48,423 nucleotides of DNA from Flavobacteriaceae bacterium (GCA_029243385.1 JAQWSC010000012.1:1-48423), one strand, 5' to 3'. Shown: positions 36,339 to 45,855, counted from the first letter of the stretch. Notes: generated by a model not told the origin, from the letters alone. Numbers and translations: made by a program.

Positions 36339-37544
36339 ATGTCAGTGCTACGGGGTAAAAAAGTCCTCCTTGGCATAACTGGAGGGATTGCTGCATACAA
36401 AGCACCTCTGATAGCTCGTTTATTGATTCGCGAAGGTGCACAAGTTCAAGTCGTAATGACCCCTTCGGCAAAGGAGTTTGTGACTCCACTCACCCTTTCT
36501 ACTCTTACAGATCGCCCTGTGTTATCTTCCTTTACTGATGAGGAAGATGAAAATGCCGTTTGGAACAACCATGTTGCGTTGGGTATTTGGGCGGACTTTA
36601 TGTTGATAGCACCTGCTACGGCAAATACACTTTCTAAGATGGCGTCGGCAACCAGTGACAATTTATTGCTAGCTACTTATTTATCTGCAAAATGCCCTGT
36701 CTATTTTGCGCCAGCCATGGATTTGGACATGTACAAACATCCTGCAACTCTAAAAACCATTCAACAATTAGAAAGTTTTGGAAACGTTAATATCCCTGCT
36801 GCCTCTGGCTTTTTAGCTAGCGGTTTGCATGGTGAAGGCAGAATGCAAGAACCCGAATACATTGTTCAGTTTATCAAAGAGGATTTATCCAAAAATCTCC
36901 CTTTGCGTTCCAAGAAGTTTTTAATTTCTGCTGGCCCCACATACGAATCTATTGATCCTGTTCGTTTTATAGGCAACCACGCATCTGGAAAAATGGGGTT
37001 TGCTTTGGCCAATCAAGCGGCTATGATGGGAGCAGAAGTGATTTTGGTAACGGGACCGACCCACGAAAAAACAGAGCAACCAAATATTGAAGTAGTACCT
37101 GTTATAAGTGCAAAAGAAATGTATACAAGCTGTATGGAAAGGTTTAATGACGTGGAAGTAGCGATTATGTCAGCAGCTGTTTCTGATTACAAACCTACAG
37201 ATGTGGCAGCTCAAAAAATCAAGAAGAAAACAGGAAATTTAACAATACAACTTTCTCCTACTACTGATATTTTAGCTCAAATGGGTGTCGATAAAACACA
37301 TCAATTTCTTGTGGGTTTTGCCCTCGAAACAGAAAATGAATTGGAACACGCATTTCAAAAGCTGAAAAAAAAGAATTTAGATGCCATTGTGTTGAATTCT
37401 TTAAATGATAAGGGGGCGGGTTTTGGAACTCCAACCAATAAAATTACCTTTATAGACGCAACTTTAAAAACCAAAGAATTTGAACTTAAGCCCAAAAATG
37501 AGGTAGCTTTGGACATAATAACCGAAATCATTGCCCGACTATGA
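36339..37544 (+). CDS. coaBC: Bifunctional phosphopantothenoylcysteine synthetase/decarboxylase
   Basis: Joins 4'-phosphopantothenate to cysteine with CTP (CoaB) and decarboxylates the product with FMN (CoaC) on the way to coenzyme A. It has 401 residues. The N-terminal flavoprotein domain (1 to about 180) has GGIAAYKAP, catalytic H78 in NNHVALG, and APATANTLSK. The C-terminal CoaB domain starts at FLISAGPTYE. Odd: the PxMNxxM motif reads PAMDLDM, so its asparagine is D128. The substrate-clamp cysteine (C158 in the E. coli ACGxxGxGRM segment) is S161 in ASGLHGEGRM. I believe both changes are shared by Bacteroidota. The stop overlaps the next start (ATGA). coaE is 4.5 kb further on. Confidence 0.95.
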   Translation: MSVLRGKKVLLGITGGIAAYKAPLIARLLIREGAQVQVVMTPSAKEFVTPLTLSTLTDRPVLSSFTDEEDENAVWNNHVALGIWADFMLIAPATANTLSKMASATSDNLLLATYLSAKCPVYFAPAMDLDMYKHPATLKTIQQLESFGNVNIPAASGFLASGLHGEGRMQEPEYIVQFIKEDLSKNLPLRSKKFLISAGPTYESIDPVRFIGNHASGKMGFALANQAAMMGAEVILVTGPTHEKTEQPNIEVVPVISAKEMYTSCMERFNDVEVAIMSAAVSDYKPTDVAAQKIKKKTGNLTIQLSPTTDILAQMGVDKTHQFLVGFALETENELEHAFQKLKKKNLDAIVLNSLNDKGAGFGTPTNKITFIDATLKTKEFELKPKNEVALDIITEIIARL

Positions 37545-38428
37545 ACACTTTAAAATCACTTTTTGTTTTTTGTTTTTCCTGCTTCATCTCTGCTCAAGAG
37601 CTTCAAGGAACCGTAACCATCAATTCTGAATTGGTTTCTCGAACCAATAAGCAGGTCTTTAAAACTTTGGAAAATGCTTTGACCAATTTCATTAACAACA
37701 ACCGCTGGACTGAAAAAGAATTTTTGCCTCAAGAACGAATACAATTCGTTATGTTTATCAATGTCAGTTCCTACGACAACAATCAGTTTGGAGCCAGTCT
37801 CCAAGTACAATCTTCGCGACCGGTTTTTGCTTCTACTTTTCAAACGCCTGTTTTTAAGTTTAAAGATGAGAACTTTAACTTTTCATATACCGAATACCAA
37901 CCCTTATTTTTCAATGCAAACTCCTTTGAATCCAACTTAGTTTCGTTAGTTTCTTTCTACGTATATGTGATTTTGGGAATGAACGCAGATACATTTTCTA
38001 TGAATGATGGTTCATCGTATTTCAAGACAGCCCAAAAAATAGTGGGTTTGTCTCAGCAATCGGGGTATCGCGGATGGAACCAATCAGATGGAAGAAAAAG
38101 CAGATACCGGCTAATGGATGAGATGCTTTCCAATTCCTATCAACAATTTAGAAAAGTTCAATACCAGTATCATCGCAATGGACTGGATACCATGTATGAC
38201 AATGTGGCTGAGGCCAAGGAGTCGATTGCAAGCACTATCATTTCTATACGACAATTAGATAGAAGTCGTCCCAACGCGCTATTAACCCAATTGTTTTTTG
38301 ATACCAAAGCAGATGAAATAGAACAAATATTTACTGCAGGGCCATCGATTGAATCTCAAAAAGACCTTGTTATAGCTCTCAACAAAGCAGCCCCGTTCTT
38401 TGCTACCAAATGGGCAAATATTCAATGA
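37541..38428 (+). CDS. DUF4835 family exported protein
   Basis: A 295-residue protein with a Sec signal peptide (cleaved near FISAQE). It is otherwise beta-rich with no catalytic motif I recognise. It matches the DUF4835 family of Bacteroidota, which I recall between coaBC and recN. Probably periplasmic or outer-membrane associated. Its ATG lies in the coaBC stop (ATGA overlap), so expression follows CoA synthesis; the biological link is unknown. Confidence 0.85.
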   Translation: MNTLKSLFVFCFSCFISAQELQGTVTINSELVSRTNKQVFKTLENALTNFINNNRWTEKEFLPQERIQFVMFINVSSYDNNQFGASLQVQSSRPVFASTFQTPVFKFKDENFNFSYTEYQPLFFNANSFESNLVSLVSFYVYVILGMNADTFSMNDGSSYFKTAQKIVGLSQQSGYRGWNQSDGRKSRYRLMDEMLSNSYQQFRKVQYQYHRNGLDTMYDNVAEAKESIASTIISIRQLDRSRPNALLTQLFFDTKADEIEQIFTAGPSIESQKDLVIALNKAAPFFATKWANIQ

Positions 38429-38437
38429 ATTATTGAG

Positions 38438-38468
38438 TTTGAAAACTCATTTATCCGCAGTATATTTG
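38438..38468 (+). promoter_or_regulatory. Promoter for recN
   Basis: TTTG (38438-38441), a 19-base spacer and TATATTTG (38461-38468), an exact fit to the Bacteroidota consensus. It ends 24 bases before the recN start. It begins 9 bases after the DUF4835 stop, so recN can be expressed separately. Confidence 0.78.
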
Positions 38469-38492
38469 GTAAAATAACTAATTCATAAAGCA

Positions 38493-40145
38493 TTGCTGAC
38501 CTCTTTATCCATCAAAAATTACGCTCTTATTGACGACTTGTTCGTTGATTTTTCTGAGGGATTGACTGTTGTCACAGGCGAAACAGGTGCTGGTAAATCC
38601 ATTATTTTGGATGCGATTTCACTTATTTTAGGCAAGAGAGCTGACTTGTCCAGTCTTAAAAGTTCAGACCAAAAATGCACTATTGAAGCCATTTTTAAGC
38701 TTTCGTCCTACGCCCTTACCAATGTCTTTAAAGAAAATCAAATTGACTACGATCCTGAAACTATCTTACGAAGAGAAATACTTCCTTCGGGAAAATCAAG
38801 AGCTTTTGTTAACGACACCCCAACTACGCTAGACGTAATGAAGAAAATAGGGGAGTGTGTGATTGATATTCATACGCAACAACAAACACAACAACTTACC
38901 AGTACTCAATATCATTTTCTTCTTTTAGATTCTTTTGCTGACAACACATCTGTGCTAAAAGCGTATCAAAGTTGTTTGACAGAATACAAATCCTTGATTT
39001 CTGAAAAAGATCAATTGATTGCATTTCAAAGTCAAGCTCAGAAGGAGCAGAGCTACCATCTTTTTTTACTAGAAGAATTACAAGCTGCTAAATTGTCTGT
39101 TGGACAACAGGAAGAATACGAACAACGATTTGAATCTCTTCAACACGAAGAGGACATAAAATCAGGTTTTGCTAAAGGGTTTCAGGCATTGGAAGATGAA
39201 CAAGCTGGAATTTTATCACAAATTCGCACCCTAAAACAAGCGCTTCAAGGAATTTCTAAATTTTCAAAGGCATATCAAACTTTGTATGATCGGGTTGAAA
39301 GTGCATGGATTGAATTGGAGGATATCAGTCAAGAAATTCAAGGCCTTTCCGTCTCTATCGAAGACGACCCAAAGCAGTTAGAAAACCTTCAGTCCAAACT
39401 TCAAGCAATATACTCACTGCAAAAAAAACATCATGTTGCCTCTATAAATGAATTGCTTAAAGTACAAAATGATTTGGAAAAACGCTGTTCCAAAACAGCA
39501 AATGCTGAGGCCGAAATAAACGCCCTTACAGATAAGATTTCGATTGCCTATGAAAAACTTAAAGCCTTAGCAGAAACACTTCATCAAAACCGTAAAAAAG
39601 TGGCTCTCGCTTTGTCTAAAGAGCTGGAAGCTATTTTGTCACATTTGGGAATCAAAAGCGCTGCATTTGAATTTAAAATTTCTCAAACAGATACTTTTTA
39701 TACGCACGGAAGCGATCAGTTGGACGTATTGTTCTCAGCCAACAAAGGCGTTGCTTTTGGTCCTCTAAAAAAAGTTGCTTCTGGAGGGGAACTTTCCCGT
39801 ATTATGTTAGCGGTTAAGTCTATAATTTCAAAACACACACAACTTCCCACTCTTATTTTTGATGAAATTGATACAGGAGTTTCTGGTGAAATTTCAAATG
39901 CTATTGCAAATTTGATGGTAGAAATGAGTCGAGAACGGCAAATTTTTGCCATCACTCACCTTCCTCAAATTGCAGCCAAAGGGCATCATCATTTTAAGGT
40001 TTATAAAGAAGAGATTGAAGGCAAAACATCTTCTCATCTCAAAGAAATGTCAAGCGATGAAAGAATTATTGAAATTGCGCAAATGTTGAGTGGAGAATCA
40101 GTTTCTGAGTCTGCACGACTTCATGCAAAGCAGTTGTTGAATTAG
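38493..40145 (+). CDS. recN: DNA repair protein RecN
   Basis: An SMC-like ATPase for double-strand break repair. The 550-residue sequence has Walker A GETGAGKSIILDAISLILG near the N-terminus, a long coiled-coil middle (about 150-360), and the C-terminal ABC half with VASGGELSRIMLAVKSI (signature), LIFDEIDTGVSGE (Walker B) and the ITHLPQIAA switch. It starts at TTG: LTSLSIKNYALID is the family N-terminus and no ATG precedes it. No LexA-type box was recognised. Confidence 0.95.
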   Translation: MLTSLSIKNYALIDDLFVDFSEGLTVVTGETGAGKSIILDAISLILGKRADLSSLKSSDQKCTIEAIFKLSSYALTNVFKENQIDYDPETILRREILPSGKSRAFVNDTPTTLDVMKKIGECVIDIHTQQQTQQLTSTQYHFLLLDSFADNTSVLKAYQSCLTEYKSLISEKDQLIAFQSQAQKEQSYHLFLLEELQAAKLSVGQQEEYEQRFESLQHEEDIKSGFAKGFQALEDEQAGILSQIRTLKQALQGISKFSKAYQTLYDRVESAWIELEDISQEIQGLSVSIEDDPKQLENLQSKLQAIYSLQKKHHVASINELLKVQNDLEKRCSKTANAEAEINALTDKISIAYEKLKALAETLHQNRKKVALALSKELEAILSHLGIKSAAFEFKISQTDTFYTHGSDQLDVLFSANKGVAFGPLKKVASGGELSRIMLAVKSIISKHTQLPTLIFDEIDTGVSGEISNAIANLMVEMSRERQIFAITHLPQIAAKGHHHFKVYKEEIEGKTSSHLKEMSSDERIIEIAQMLSGESVSESARLHAKQLLN

Positions 40146-40148
40146 TAG

Positions 40149-40156
40149 TATATTTG
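40149..40156 (+). promoter_or_regulatory. -7 box for fabI
   Basis: TATATTTG, starting 4 bases after the recN stop and 28 bases before the fabI ATG. The nearest TTG is too close (12 bases) to be a normal -33. Confidence 0.55.
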
Positions 40157-40184
40157 CGCCACTTAATCGAATAAATAAAATATT

Positions 40185-41006
40185 ATGTCATACAACCTTT
40201 TAAAAGGAAAAAGAGGAATTATTTTTGGAGCATTGGACTCCAATTCCATTGCTTGGAAAACGGCTGAGCGTGTTCATGAAGAAGGAGGAATTTTTGTTTT
40301 AACGAATGCTCCTATTGCATTAAGAATGGGAACGATTAATGAGCTTGCAGAAAAAACGGGTTCACAAGTCATCCCTGCTGATGCAACATCTATTGCCGAT
40401 TTGGAAAATTTAATTGATCAGTCTGTTGAGATTTTGGGAGGAAAAATCGATTTTGTGCTTCACTCGATTGGAATGTCGGTCAATGTTCGAAAAGGCAAAC
40501 ATTATACCGACTTGAATCATGATTGGATGACCAAAGGGTGGGATGTGTCTGCAGTTTCTTTTCACAAACTCATGCAAAGTTTATACAAAAAAGATGCGAT
40601 GAGCGAATGGGGCAGTATCGTAGCACTTACCTATATGGCGGCTCAACGCGTTTTTCCTGACTACAACGATATGGCAGATAACAAAGCGTATTTAGAGTCT
40701 ATTGCCCGAAGTTTTGGTTATTTTTTTGGAAGGGATAAAAATGTTCGTGTCAATACAATCTCGCAATCTCCTACACCTACTACTGCTGGAAAAGGAGTAA
40801 AAGGGTTTGACGGCTTTATTGCTTATGCAGATAAAATGTCGCCATTAGGAAATGCTACTGCAGATGATTGTGCTAACTACACACTAACGCTATTTTCGGA
40901 CCTTACCAAACGTGTCACACTTCAAAACCTTTTCAACGATGGAGGGTTTTCTAATATGGGTGTGAGTGATCAGGTCATGGAATTGTTTGAAGACAAAGAA
41001 GAATAA
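40185..41006 (+). CDS. fabI: Enoyl-[acyl-carrier-protein] reductase (NADH) FabI
   Basis: Reduces the trans-2-enoyl-ACP double bond, the last step of each fatty-acid elongation cycle. The 273-residue short-chain dehydrogenase has an N-terminal nucleotide site GIIFGALDSNSIAW, LHSIGMS, and the catalytic residues Y150, Y160 and K167 (TYMAAQ, YNDMADNK), equivalent to Y146, Y156 and K163 in E. coli. SPTPTTAGKGVKGF near 200 is the substrate-loop region. This type is the target of triclosan-class inhibitors. accA at 8 kb works earlier in the pathway. Confidence 0.96.
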   Translation: MSYNLLKGKRGIIFGALDSNSIAWKTAERVHEEGGIFVLTNAPIALRMGTINELAEKTGSQVIPADATSIADLENLIDQSVEILGGKIDFVLHSIGMSVNVRKGKHYTDLNHDWMTKGWDVSAVSFHKLMQSLYKKDAMSEWGSIVALTYMAAQRVFPDYNDMADNKAYLESIARSFGYFFGRDKNVRVNTISQSPTPTTAGKGVKGFDGFIAYADKMSPLGNATADDCANYTLTLFSDLTKRVTLQNLFNDGGFSNMGVSDQVMELFEDKEE

Positions 41007-41050
41007 CTTTAGCCTCGTCATTTAAGAGCGCTATGAATTGAATTTTACCA

Positions 41051-42004
41051 ATGGATCGGTTACTACTGGTTGTAAAGAACTTTTTTTCTAAAATTAAAAC
41101 ACCAAGAGCCGTTTTATTTTTTTTGGCACTCTCCGTTCTTTTTTGGGTGTTTACAAAATTGTCAAAGTCTTACACAACTACATTGGGTTTTTCTATTGTA
41201 TATCACAATTTGGCAGACAATCAGTTGCTGTATTCTAACCAGTCTCAAACCGTTTTTGCTGAATCTACTGCTAGTGGATTTCGCTTGACTAAAAATTTAG
41301 TATTTCCTCCTAAAATTCAAATCAACGCTTCTTCGGCGCATTTTAATGGAACTGATTTTTTTTTAACACAAAACCCTCTCAGGCGCTCCATTCAGTCTCA
41401 GATATCCAAACATATTCAAATTCGCCAAGTTTTGGTGGATACGTTTTATTTACAATTAGGGATTGCGGCTCAAAAAAAAGTGCCTGTTAGATACTCATCC
41501 AAACTTTCTTTTGCTAATGGATATGATTTGGTAAAGCCTTTTTCTCTGACTCCCGATAGTATTCTGGTTTCGGGGCCTAAAGCAGTGTTGGATTCGCTTT
41601 CAATTGTGATGACTCAACCCGTTTCATTAAAAAATATTGATGCCACTTTTTCAGAAAATGTGGGTATTCAATTTAACCATCCCTCATTAAAATCTTCTAC
41701 ATCATCAATTCGTGTTCGTGCTGAGGTAGATCGTTTTACCGAAAAATCATTGATTATTCCGATTCAAATAAGTAATCTTCCTTCGGGTGCCCAAGTAAAA
41801 CTTTTCCCACCCTCTGTGTCCTTAAAATTTAAAGCGAGTTTTTCGACTATCAAAGAGATTGAGTCTTCCGATTTTTTGATTACTTGCGATTACAATCATA
41901 TAGGAACTCACCCTAAATTACCCTTGATTATTCAAGATCAACCAAACGGTATTTCACGACCTGTTTTGTCTGAAAATACAATAGATTATTTAGTTAAGAA
42001 ATGA
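41051..42004 (+). CDS. YbbR-like domain membrane protein
   Basis: A 317-residue protein with one N-terminal membrane helix (about 18-36) and an extracytoplasmic part made of YbbR-like beta repeats (for example KVPVRYSSKLSFANGYDLV, then SILVSGPKAVLDSL, and a second set from about 230). In Firmicutes, YbbR/CdaR regulates a diadenylate cyclase, but no cdaA is here. It overlaps coaE by 4 bases (ATGA). This YbbR-coaE pair is one I know from Flavobacteriia; function here unknown. Confidence 0.82.
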   Translation: MDRLLLVVKNFFSKIKTPRAVLFFLALSVLFWVFTKLSKSYTTTLGFSIVYHNLADNQLLYSNQSQTVFAESTASGFRLTKNLVFPPKIQINASSAHFNGTDFFLTQNPLRRSIQSQISKHIQIRQVLVDTFYLQLGIAAQKKVPVRYSSKLSFANGYDLVKPFSLTPDSILVSGPKAVLDSLSIVMTQPVSLKNIDATFSENVGIQFNHPSLKSSTSSIRVRAEVDRFTEKSLIIPIQISNLPSGAQVKLFPPSVSLKFKASFSTIKEIESSDFLITCDYNHIGTHPKLPLIIQDQPNGISRPVLSENTIDYLVKK

Positions 42005-42588
42005 AAATTGTAGGTCTTACTGGCGGTATTGGGAGTGGAAAATCATTTGTTGCTCGGCTATTCAAGCAAAAGGGAATTCCTGTTTATGATTCCGATTTTC
42101 ACGCAAAAAAACTAATGAATTCAAACCCGAAATTAAAAAATGACATTTCGGAACTGTTTGGAAGTGAGAGTTATAATGAAGAGGGTCTTAATAGTTCGTT
42201 TTTAGCCACAGTTGTGTTCTCAGACAATCAAAAACTTTTGGAACTTAATGACTTAGTCCATCCTTACGTTCGGGATGATTTTTCGGATTGGGTTTTGTGC
42301 CAAACAGGAACCTATGTAATTCAAGAAGCAGCCATTTTATTTGAAACAGGTTCCTATAAGAACTTCGATAGTGTAATTTTGATGGTAGCGCCCAAATCAC
42401 TTCGTATTCAACGAGTTGTTGAAAGAGACGGCACTACAACTTCTCAGATTCAGGATCGAATGAATCGTCAATGGGAAGACGATCAAAAAGTTGATTTTGC
42501 GGACTATGTAATACAAAACATCGAAGTTGATGACACAAAAGCTCAGGTTGATGTGATTCATCAATCTCTTTTACAGGAATTTCAGTAA
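42001..42588 (+). CDS. coaE: Dephospho-CoA kinase
   Basis: Phosphorylates the ribose 3'-OH of dephospho-CoA, the final step of coenzyme A synthesis. Its 195 residues are normal length. The P-loop GLTGGIGSGKS (5-15) is followed by YDSDFHAKKLM with the conserved aspartate, the HP motif VHPYVR, and RQWEDDQKVDFADYVIQN. The ATG overlaps the YbbR stop. coaBC lies 4.5 kb upstream on the same strand, so two CoA genes are near each other. Confidence 0.95.
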   Translation: MKIVGLTGGIGSGKSFVARLFKQKGIPVYDSDFHAKKLMNSNPKLKNDISELFGSESYNEEGLNSSFLATVVFSDNQKLLELNDLVHPYVRDDFSDWVLCQTGTYVIQEAAILFETGSYKNFDSVILMVAPKSLRIQRVVERDGTTTSQIQDRMNRQWEDDQKVDFADYVIQNIEVDDTKAQVDVIHQSLLQEFQ

Positions 42589-42652
42589 TTTGGCCCTGTT
42601 AATGATTCGTTAAAGCTTGTTGCCTCCTTGCTATAAATAGTATTTTTATTTT

Positions 42653-44239
42653 ATGAATAAAAAAGTGTTTTTTGTGATAGTTTCTTTGATGAGCATTGCG
42701 CTTATTGGGATTATTTCTGTGCAGTGGTTTTGGATTCAAACAGCTATTGATAACAAAGAGCGTCAATTTTCACTGAACGTCAATGCCGCGTTACAATCTG
42801 TTTCTGAGCAGGTAAGTGAGCGAGAGCTACGAGAATATTTGGCAGTGTATCAAAAGCTTTTAGACAGCGTTGCTACTCCTAAAGAATCTGAAATTACAGC
42901 GGTTTTTCAATATGTTGATCGCAATGTAAACACCAATAAAACTTATGTGTACAATCACGGTATTTTAGAAGAAGATTATAACATTACTCCCTCGTTAATC
43001 GACGATTCTTTCCAAGATACTTTTTCTATAAAAGAATACAAAAGCATCCAGCTTACTACTATTATTGATGAATCATTTGAAAATGAAATGCGGTCTATGA
43101 GTTCTATTGAACGTTTGCAACGCGTCGAACGAATATCTTCAATGGATCGTGCAAAGTATTCGTCAATCTTTAGAGAAATTGCAGCCAATAGAGCCATTCA
43201 CAGAAGGGTTACCAACATTGAATTGGAATTGCTATTGCAAAGAGAATTGAACAGTCGTGATATTAGTATTCCTTTTGAATATCGTGTTTTTAATGAAACA
43301 TTGGCCACAAAAATTGGTTCAGAAAGTTTTATCAATGTCGAAGGTGATTACCGGTATCAAACGCCTCTTTTTATATCCGATCAAGGAGAAAGTGACTTTG
43401 ACTTGGTAATTGCTTTTCCCAGTAAGAAAGTGTATCTAAGAAATTCCATTCTCGGAACGGCTATTCTTTCGGTAGTGTTTACACTTTTTATAGTAATTGC
43501 TTTTTCCAATGCGATATATCAAATAATTAGACAAAAGAAGATTTCTGAGATCAAATCCGATTTTATAAACAATATGACACATGAGTTTAAAACTCCGATA
43601 GCCACTATTCATTTGGCACTTGATGCTATTCACAATTCAAGCGTTCAAAAAAATCCCGAAAAATTGACGCAATACTTACACATGATTCGTCAAGAAAACA
43701 AACGCATGCATATCCAAGTTGAAAACGTGCTTCAAATTTCACAATTGGATCGAAAGGAAATTTCATTATCCCAAACCGCTGAAGACATTCACAAACAACT
43801 TGATCGTGCTGTTGAGCACGTTTCATTGTTGATTCAGCAACGAAAAGCTGTTCTTAAAACCTCTTTTGATGCTCAACATAGCACCCTGTTGGTTTCTAAT
43901 AATCACATGACCAATGTTTGGATCAATATCCTTGAAAACGCTATAAAATACTCTGATAACACACCTAAAATTGAAATAAAAACGTTCAATACCTCAGGTT
44001 TTTTATGCGTATCTGTTAAAGATCATGGAATGGGAATGACCAACTCGGTTAAAAAGAAAGTTTTTGATAAATTTTATCGTGAAACTTCGGGTAACATTCA
44101 CAATGTAAAAGGCCATGGATTGGGTTTAGCCTATGTCAAACAGATTGTAGAATTGCATCATGGCATGGTTTCTGTTGAAAGCGAAAAAGGAAAAGGAAGT
44201 CAGTTTACTGTAAAGCTTCCGCTAAAGATTGACAATTAA
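42653..44239 (+). CDS. Sensor histidine kinase (RprX-like)
   Basis: A 528-residue inner-membrane kinase. It has membrane helix 1 (about 7-27), a periplasmic sensor region of about 230 residues with no domain I recognise, membrane helix 2 (about 262-286), then a HisKA domain with phospho-accepting H310 in MTHEFKTP, and an HATPase domain with N box NILENAIKYSD, DHGMGM and GHGLGLAYVKQIV. The layout and neighbour resemble RprX of Bacteroides. It overlaps the response-regulator frame's upstream part, but the regulator's own ATG is at 44244, so the genes are 4 bases apart. Confidence 0.93.
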   Translation: MNKKVFFVIVSLMSIALIGIISVQWFWIQTAIDNKERQFSLNVNAALQSVSEQVSERELREYLAVYQKLLDSVATPKESEITAVFQYVDRNVNTNKTYVYNHGILEEDYNITPSLIDDSFQDTFSIKEYKSIQLTTIIDESFENEMRSMSSIERLQRVERISSMDRAKYSSIFREIAANRAIHRRVTNIELELLLQRELNSRDISIPFEYRVFNETLATKIGSESFINVEGDYRYQTPLFISDQGESDFDLVIAFPSKKVYLRNSILGTAILSVVFTLFIVIAFSNAIYQIIRQKKISEIKSDFINNMTHEFKTPIATIHLALDAIHNSSVQKNPEKLTQYLHMIRQENKRMHIQVENVLQISQLDRKEISLSQTAEDIHKQLDRAVEHVSLLIQQRKAVLKTSFDAQHSTLLVSNNHMTNVWINILENAIKYSDNTPKIEIKTFNTSGFLCVSVKDHGMGMTNSVKKKVFDKFYRETSGNIHNVKGHGLGLAYVKQIVELHHGMVSVESEKGKGSQFTVKLPLKIDN

Positions 44240-44243
44240 TATT

Positions 44244-44948
44244 ATGGAGCACGAAAAGAAAATTTTGTTAGTAGAAGACGATCCCAACTTTGGAATCATT
44301 CTTAGAGACTATTTATCTATGAATCACTACGACGTCACATTGGCAAAAAACGGATTGGAAGGTTTTGAAAAGTTCAAGAAAAACGATTTTGATTTGTGCA
44401 TACTCGATGTAATGATGCCTTATAAAGATGGGTTTACCCTCGCCAAAGAAATTCGAAGCAATAATTCTGAAATTCCCATTGTTTTTTTGACTGCCAAATC
44501 CATGAAAGAAGATATGATCAAAGGCTATAAAATCGGCGCCGATGATTATTTAACCAAGCCGTTTGATTCTGAAATTCTATTACATAAAATCAAAGCACTT
44601 TTTAACAGACAAAAACACAATCCTATTTTAAGCAATTCGGAGTTCGAGTTCGTTATTGGTGATTTTTCATTCAATTCCAAGTTGCGTTATCTGCAATACA
44701 AAGAAGATCCTCATGTAAAACTTTCTCCCAAAGAAAACGAATTGCTTCGTTTGTTGTTTTTACATCAAGACGATTTGATGTCGCGCGAGTTGGCTCTGAC
44801 CAAAATTTGGAGAGATGACAATTACTTTACCTCTCGAAGCATGGATGTGTATATAGCTAAAATTCGGAAGTATCTTAAAAAAGATCCACGTGTTCAAATC
44901 ATAAATGTTCACGGAGAAGGTTTTCGTTTAAGCCTGGATGAATCGTAA
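44244..44948 (+). CDS. OmpR-family response regulator (RprY-like)
   Basis: A 234-residue transcription factor. The receiver domain (1 to about 120) has the acidic pair E11/D12, phosphorylation site D55 in CILDVMMPYKDGF, T-A-K near 87, and GADDYLTKPF. The C-terminal winged helix has LSPKENELLRLLF and SMDVYIAKIRKYL. The LDVMMPxKDGFTLA and ADDYxTKPF segments resemble RprY of Bacteroides. The open frame begins at 44229, but ATG 44244 gives the normal MEHEKKILLVEDD start. It is 4 bases after the kinase stop. Target genes are unknown. Confidence 0.93.
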   Translation: MEHEKKILLVEDDPNFGIILRDYLSMNHYDVTLAKNGLEGFEKFKKNDFDLCILDVMMPYKDGFTLAKEIRSNNSEIPIVFLTAKSMKEDMIKGYKIGADDYLTKPFDSEILLHKIKALFNRQKHNPILSNSEFEFVIGDFSFNSKLRYLQYKEDPHVKLSPKENELLRLLFLHQDDLMSRELALTKIWRDDNYFTSRSMDVYIAKIRKYLKKDPRVQIINVHGEGFRLSLDES

Positions 44949-44952
44949 GGAA

Positions 44953-45855
44953 TTATTGCTTGCCTCTAGGGTGAAAACGTAGCATGGACTCCATCAAATG
45001 TTTCTTACTTACGTGCAAATAGCGCTCGGTAGTGGTAATGCTTTCGTGTCCCATCATTTGTTGAACTGTACTCAAGTCGGCTCCATTTTCCACCAAGTGT
45101 GTAGCAAACGAATGTCGAAGACTGTGAGGGCTTATATTTTTGCGCATACCTGCTTTTTCACACAATTGTTTTACAATGACAAACAGCATGTTTCTGGTCA
45201 ATCCTTTGCCACGCTGATTGAGAAATAAGGTGTCTTCATGCCCTTTTTGAGGAGGGGTAAAAACTCGTATTTCGGATAGATAAATAGTGACATAATGTTG
45301 CGCAATAGAAGCAATGGGGACAAAACGTTCTTTATTACCTTTTCCAAGCACTTTAATCAACGATTCCTCAAAAAACAAATCAGAAATCCGTAGGCTAGTC
45401 AATTCGCTTACACGCAATCCGCAACTGTAAAGCAATTCTAACATAGCACGATTGCGTTCCCCCGTTGAAGTACTTAAATCAATGGATTGAATCAAGGCAT
45501 CGACTTCCTCATACGAAAGGGTATCGGGCAAGCGTCTTCCAATTTTTGGACTTTCAATAAGATTCATGGGGTTGTCTTTGCGAAGCTCTTCCAAAACCAC
45601 AAAATCAAAGAAACTTCGTAATCCCGATATAATTCGAGCCTGAGTGGGCGCCTTTACACTTTTGGCAATTTCATAAACAAATTGTTTGAGCTGTTCTGCT
45701 TCGATAGAAGAGACACTTTCTTGAATGCTGTTGTTTTCGAGATAGCCAACAAGCTTTTTTACATCCAAGATATAGTTGTGGATAGAATTTTTGGAGAGCC
45801 CGCGTTCCAACAACAGGTAATTTTTAAACGCATCCAACAATTCTGACCATTTCAT
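44953..45855 (-). CDS. xerD: Tyrosine recombinase XerD
   Basis: A site-specific recombinase that, with XerC, resolves chromosome dimers at dif. The 300-residue protein has an N-terminal SAM-like DNA-binding domain (about 1-90) and a catalytic domain with R148 (CGLRVSEL), K172 (GKGNKERF), H244 and R247 (HSLRHSFATHL), H270 (GHESITTTERY) and nucleophile Y279. The flanks are housekeeping genes with no repeats or att-like duplication, so this is the host enzyme and not an integrase. ATG 45855 is preferred over the TTG two codons upstream. Confidence 0.93.
   Translation of the reverse strand: MKWSELLDAFKNYLLLERGLSKNSIHNYILDVKKLVGYLENNSIQESVSSIEAEQLKQFVYEIAKSVKAPTQARIISGLRSFFDFVVLEELRKDNPMNLIESPKIGRRLPDTLSYEEVDALIQSIDLSTSTGERNRAMLELLYSCGLRVSELTSLRISDLFFEESLIKVLGKGNKERFVPIASIAQHYVTIYLSEIRVFTPPQKGHEDTLFLNQRGKGLTRNMLFVIVKQLCEKAGMRKNISPHSLRHSFATHLVENGADLSTVQQMMGHESITTTERYLHVSKKHLMESMLRFHPRGKQ

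Noticed and set aside
44953-45855. Tyrosine recombinase as an integrase marking a mobile element
   Set aside because: Sequence features match XerD, all flanking genes are housekeeping, and no att-like repeat, tRNA junction or cargo was seen.
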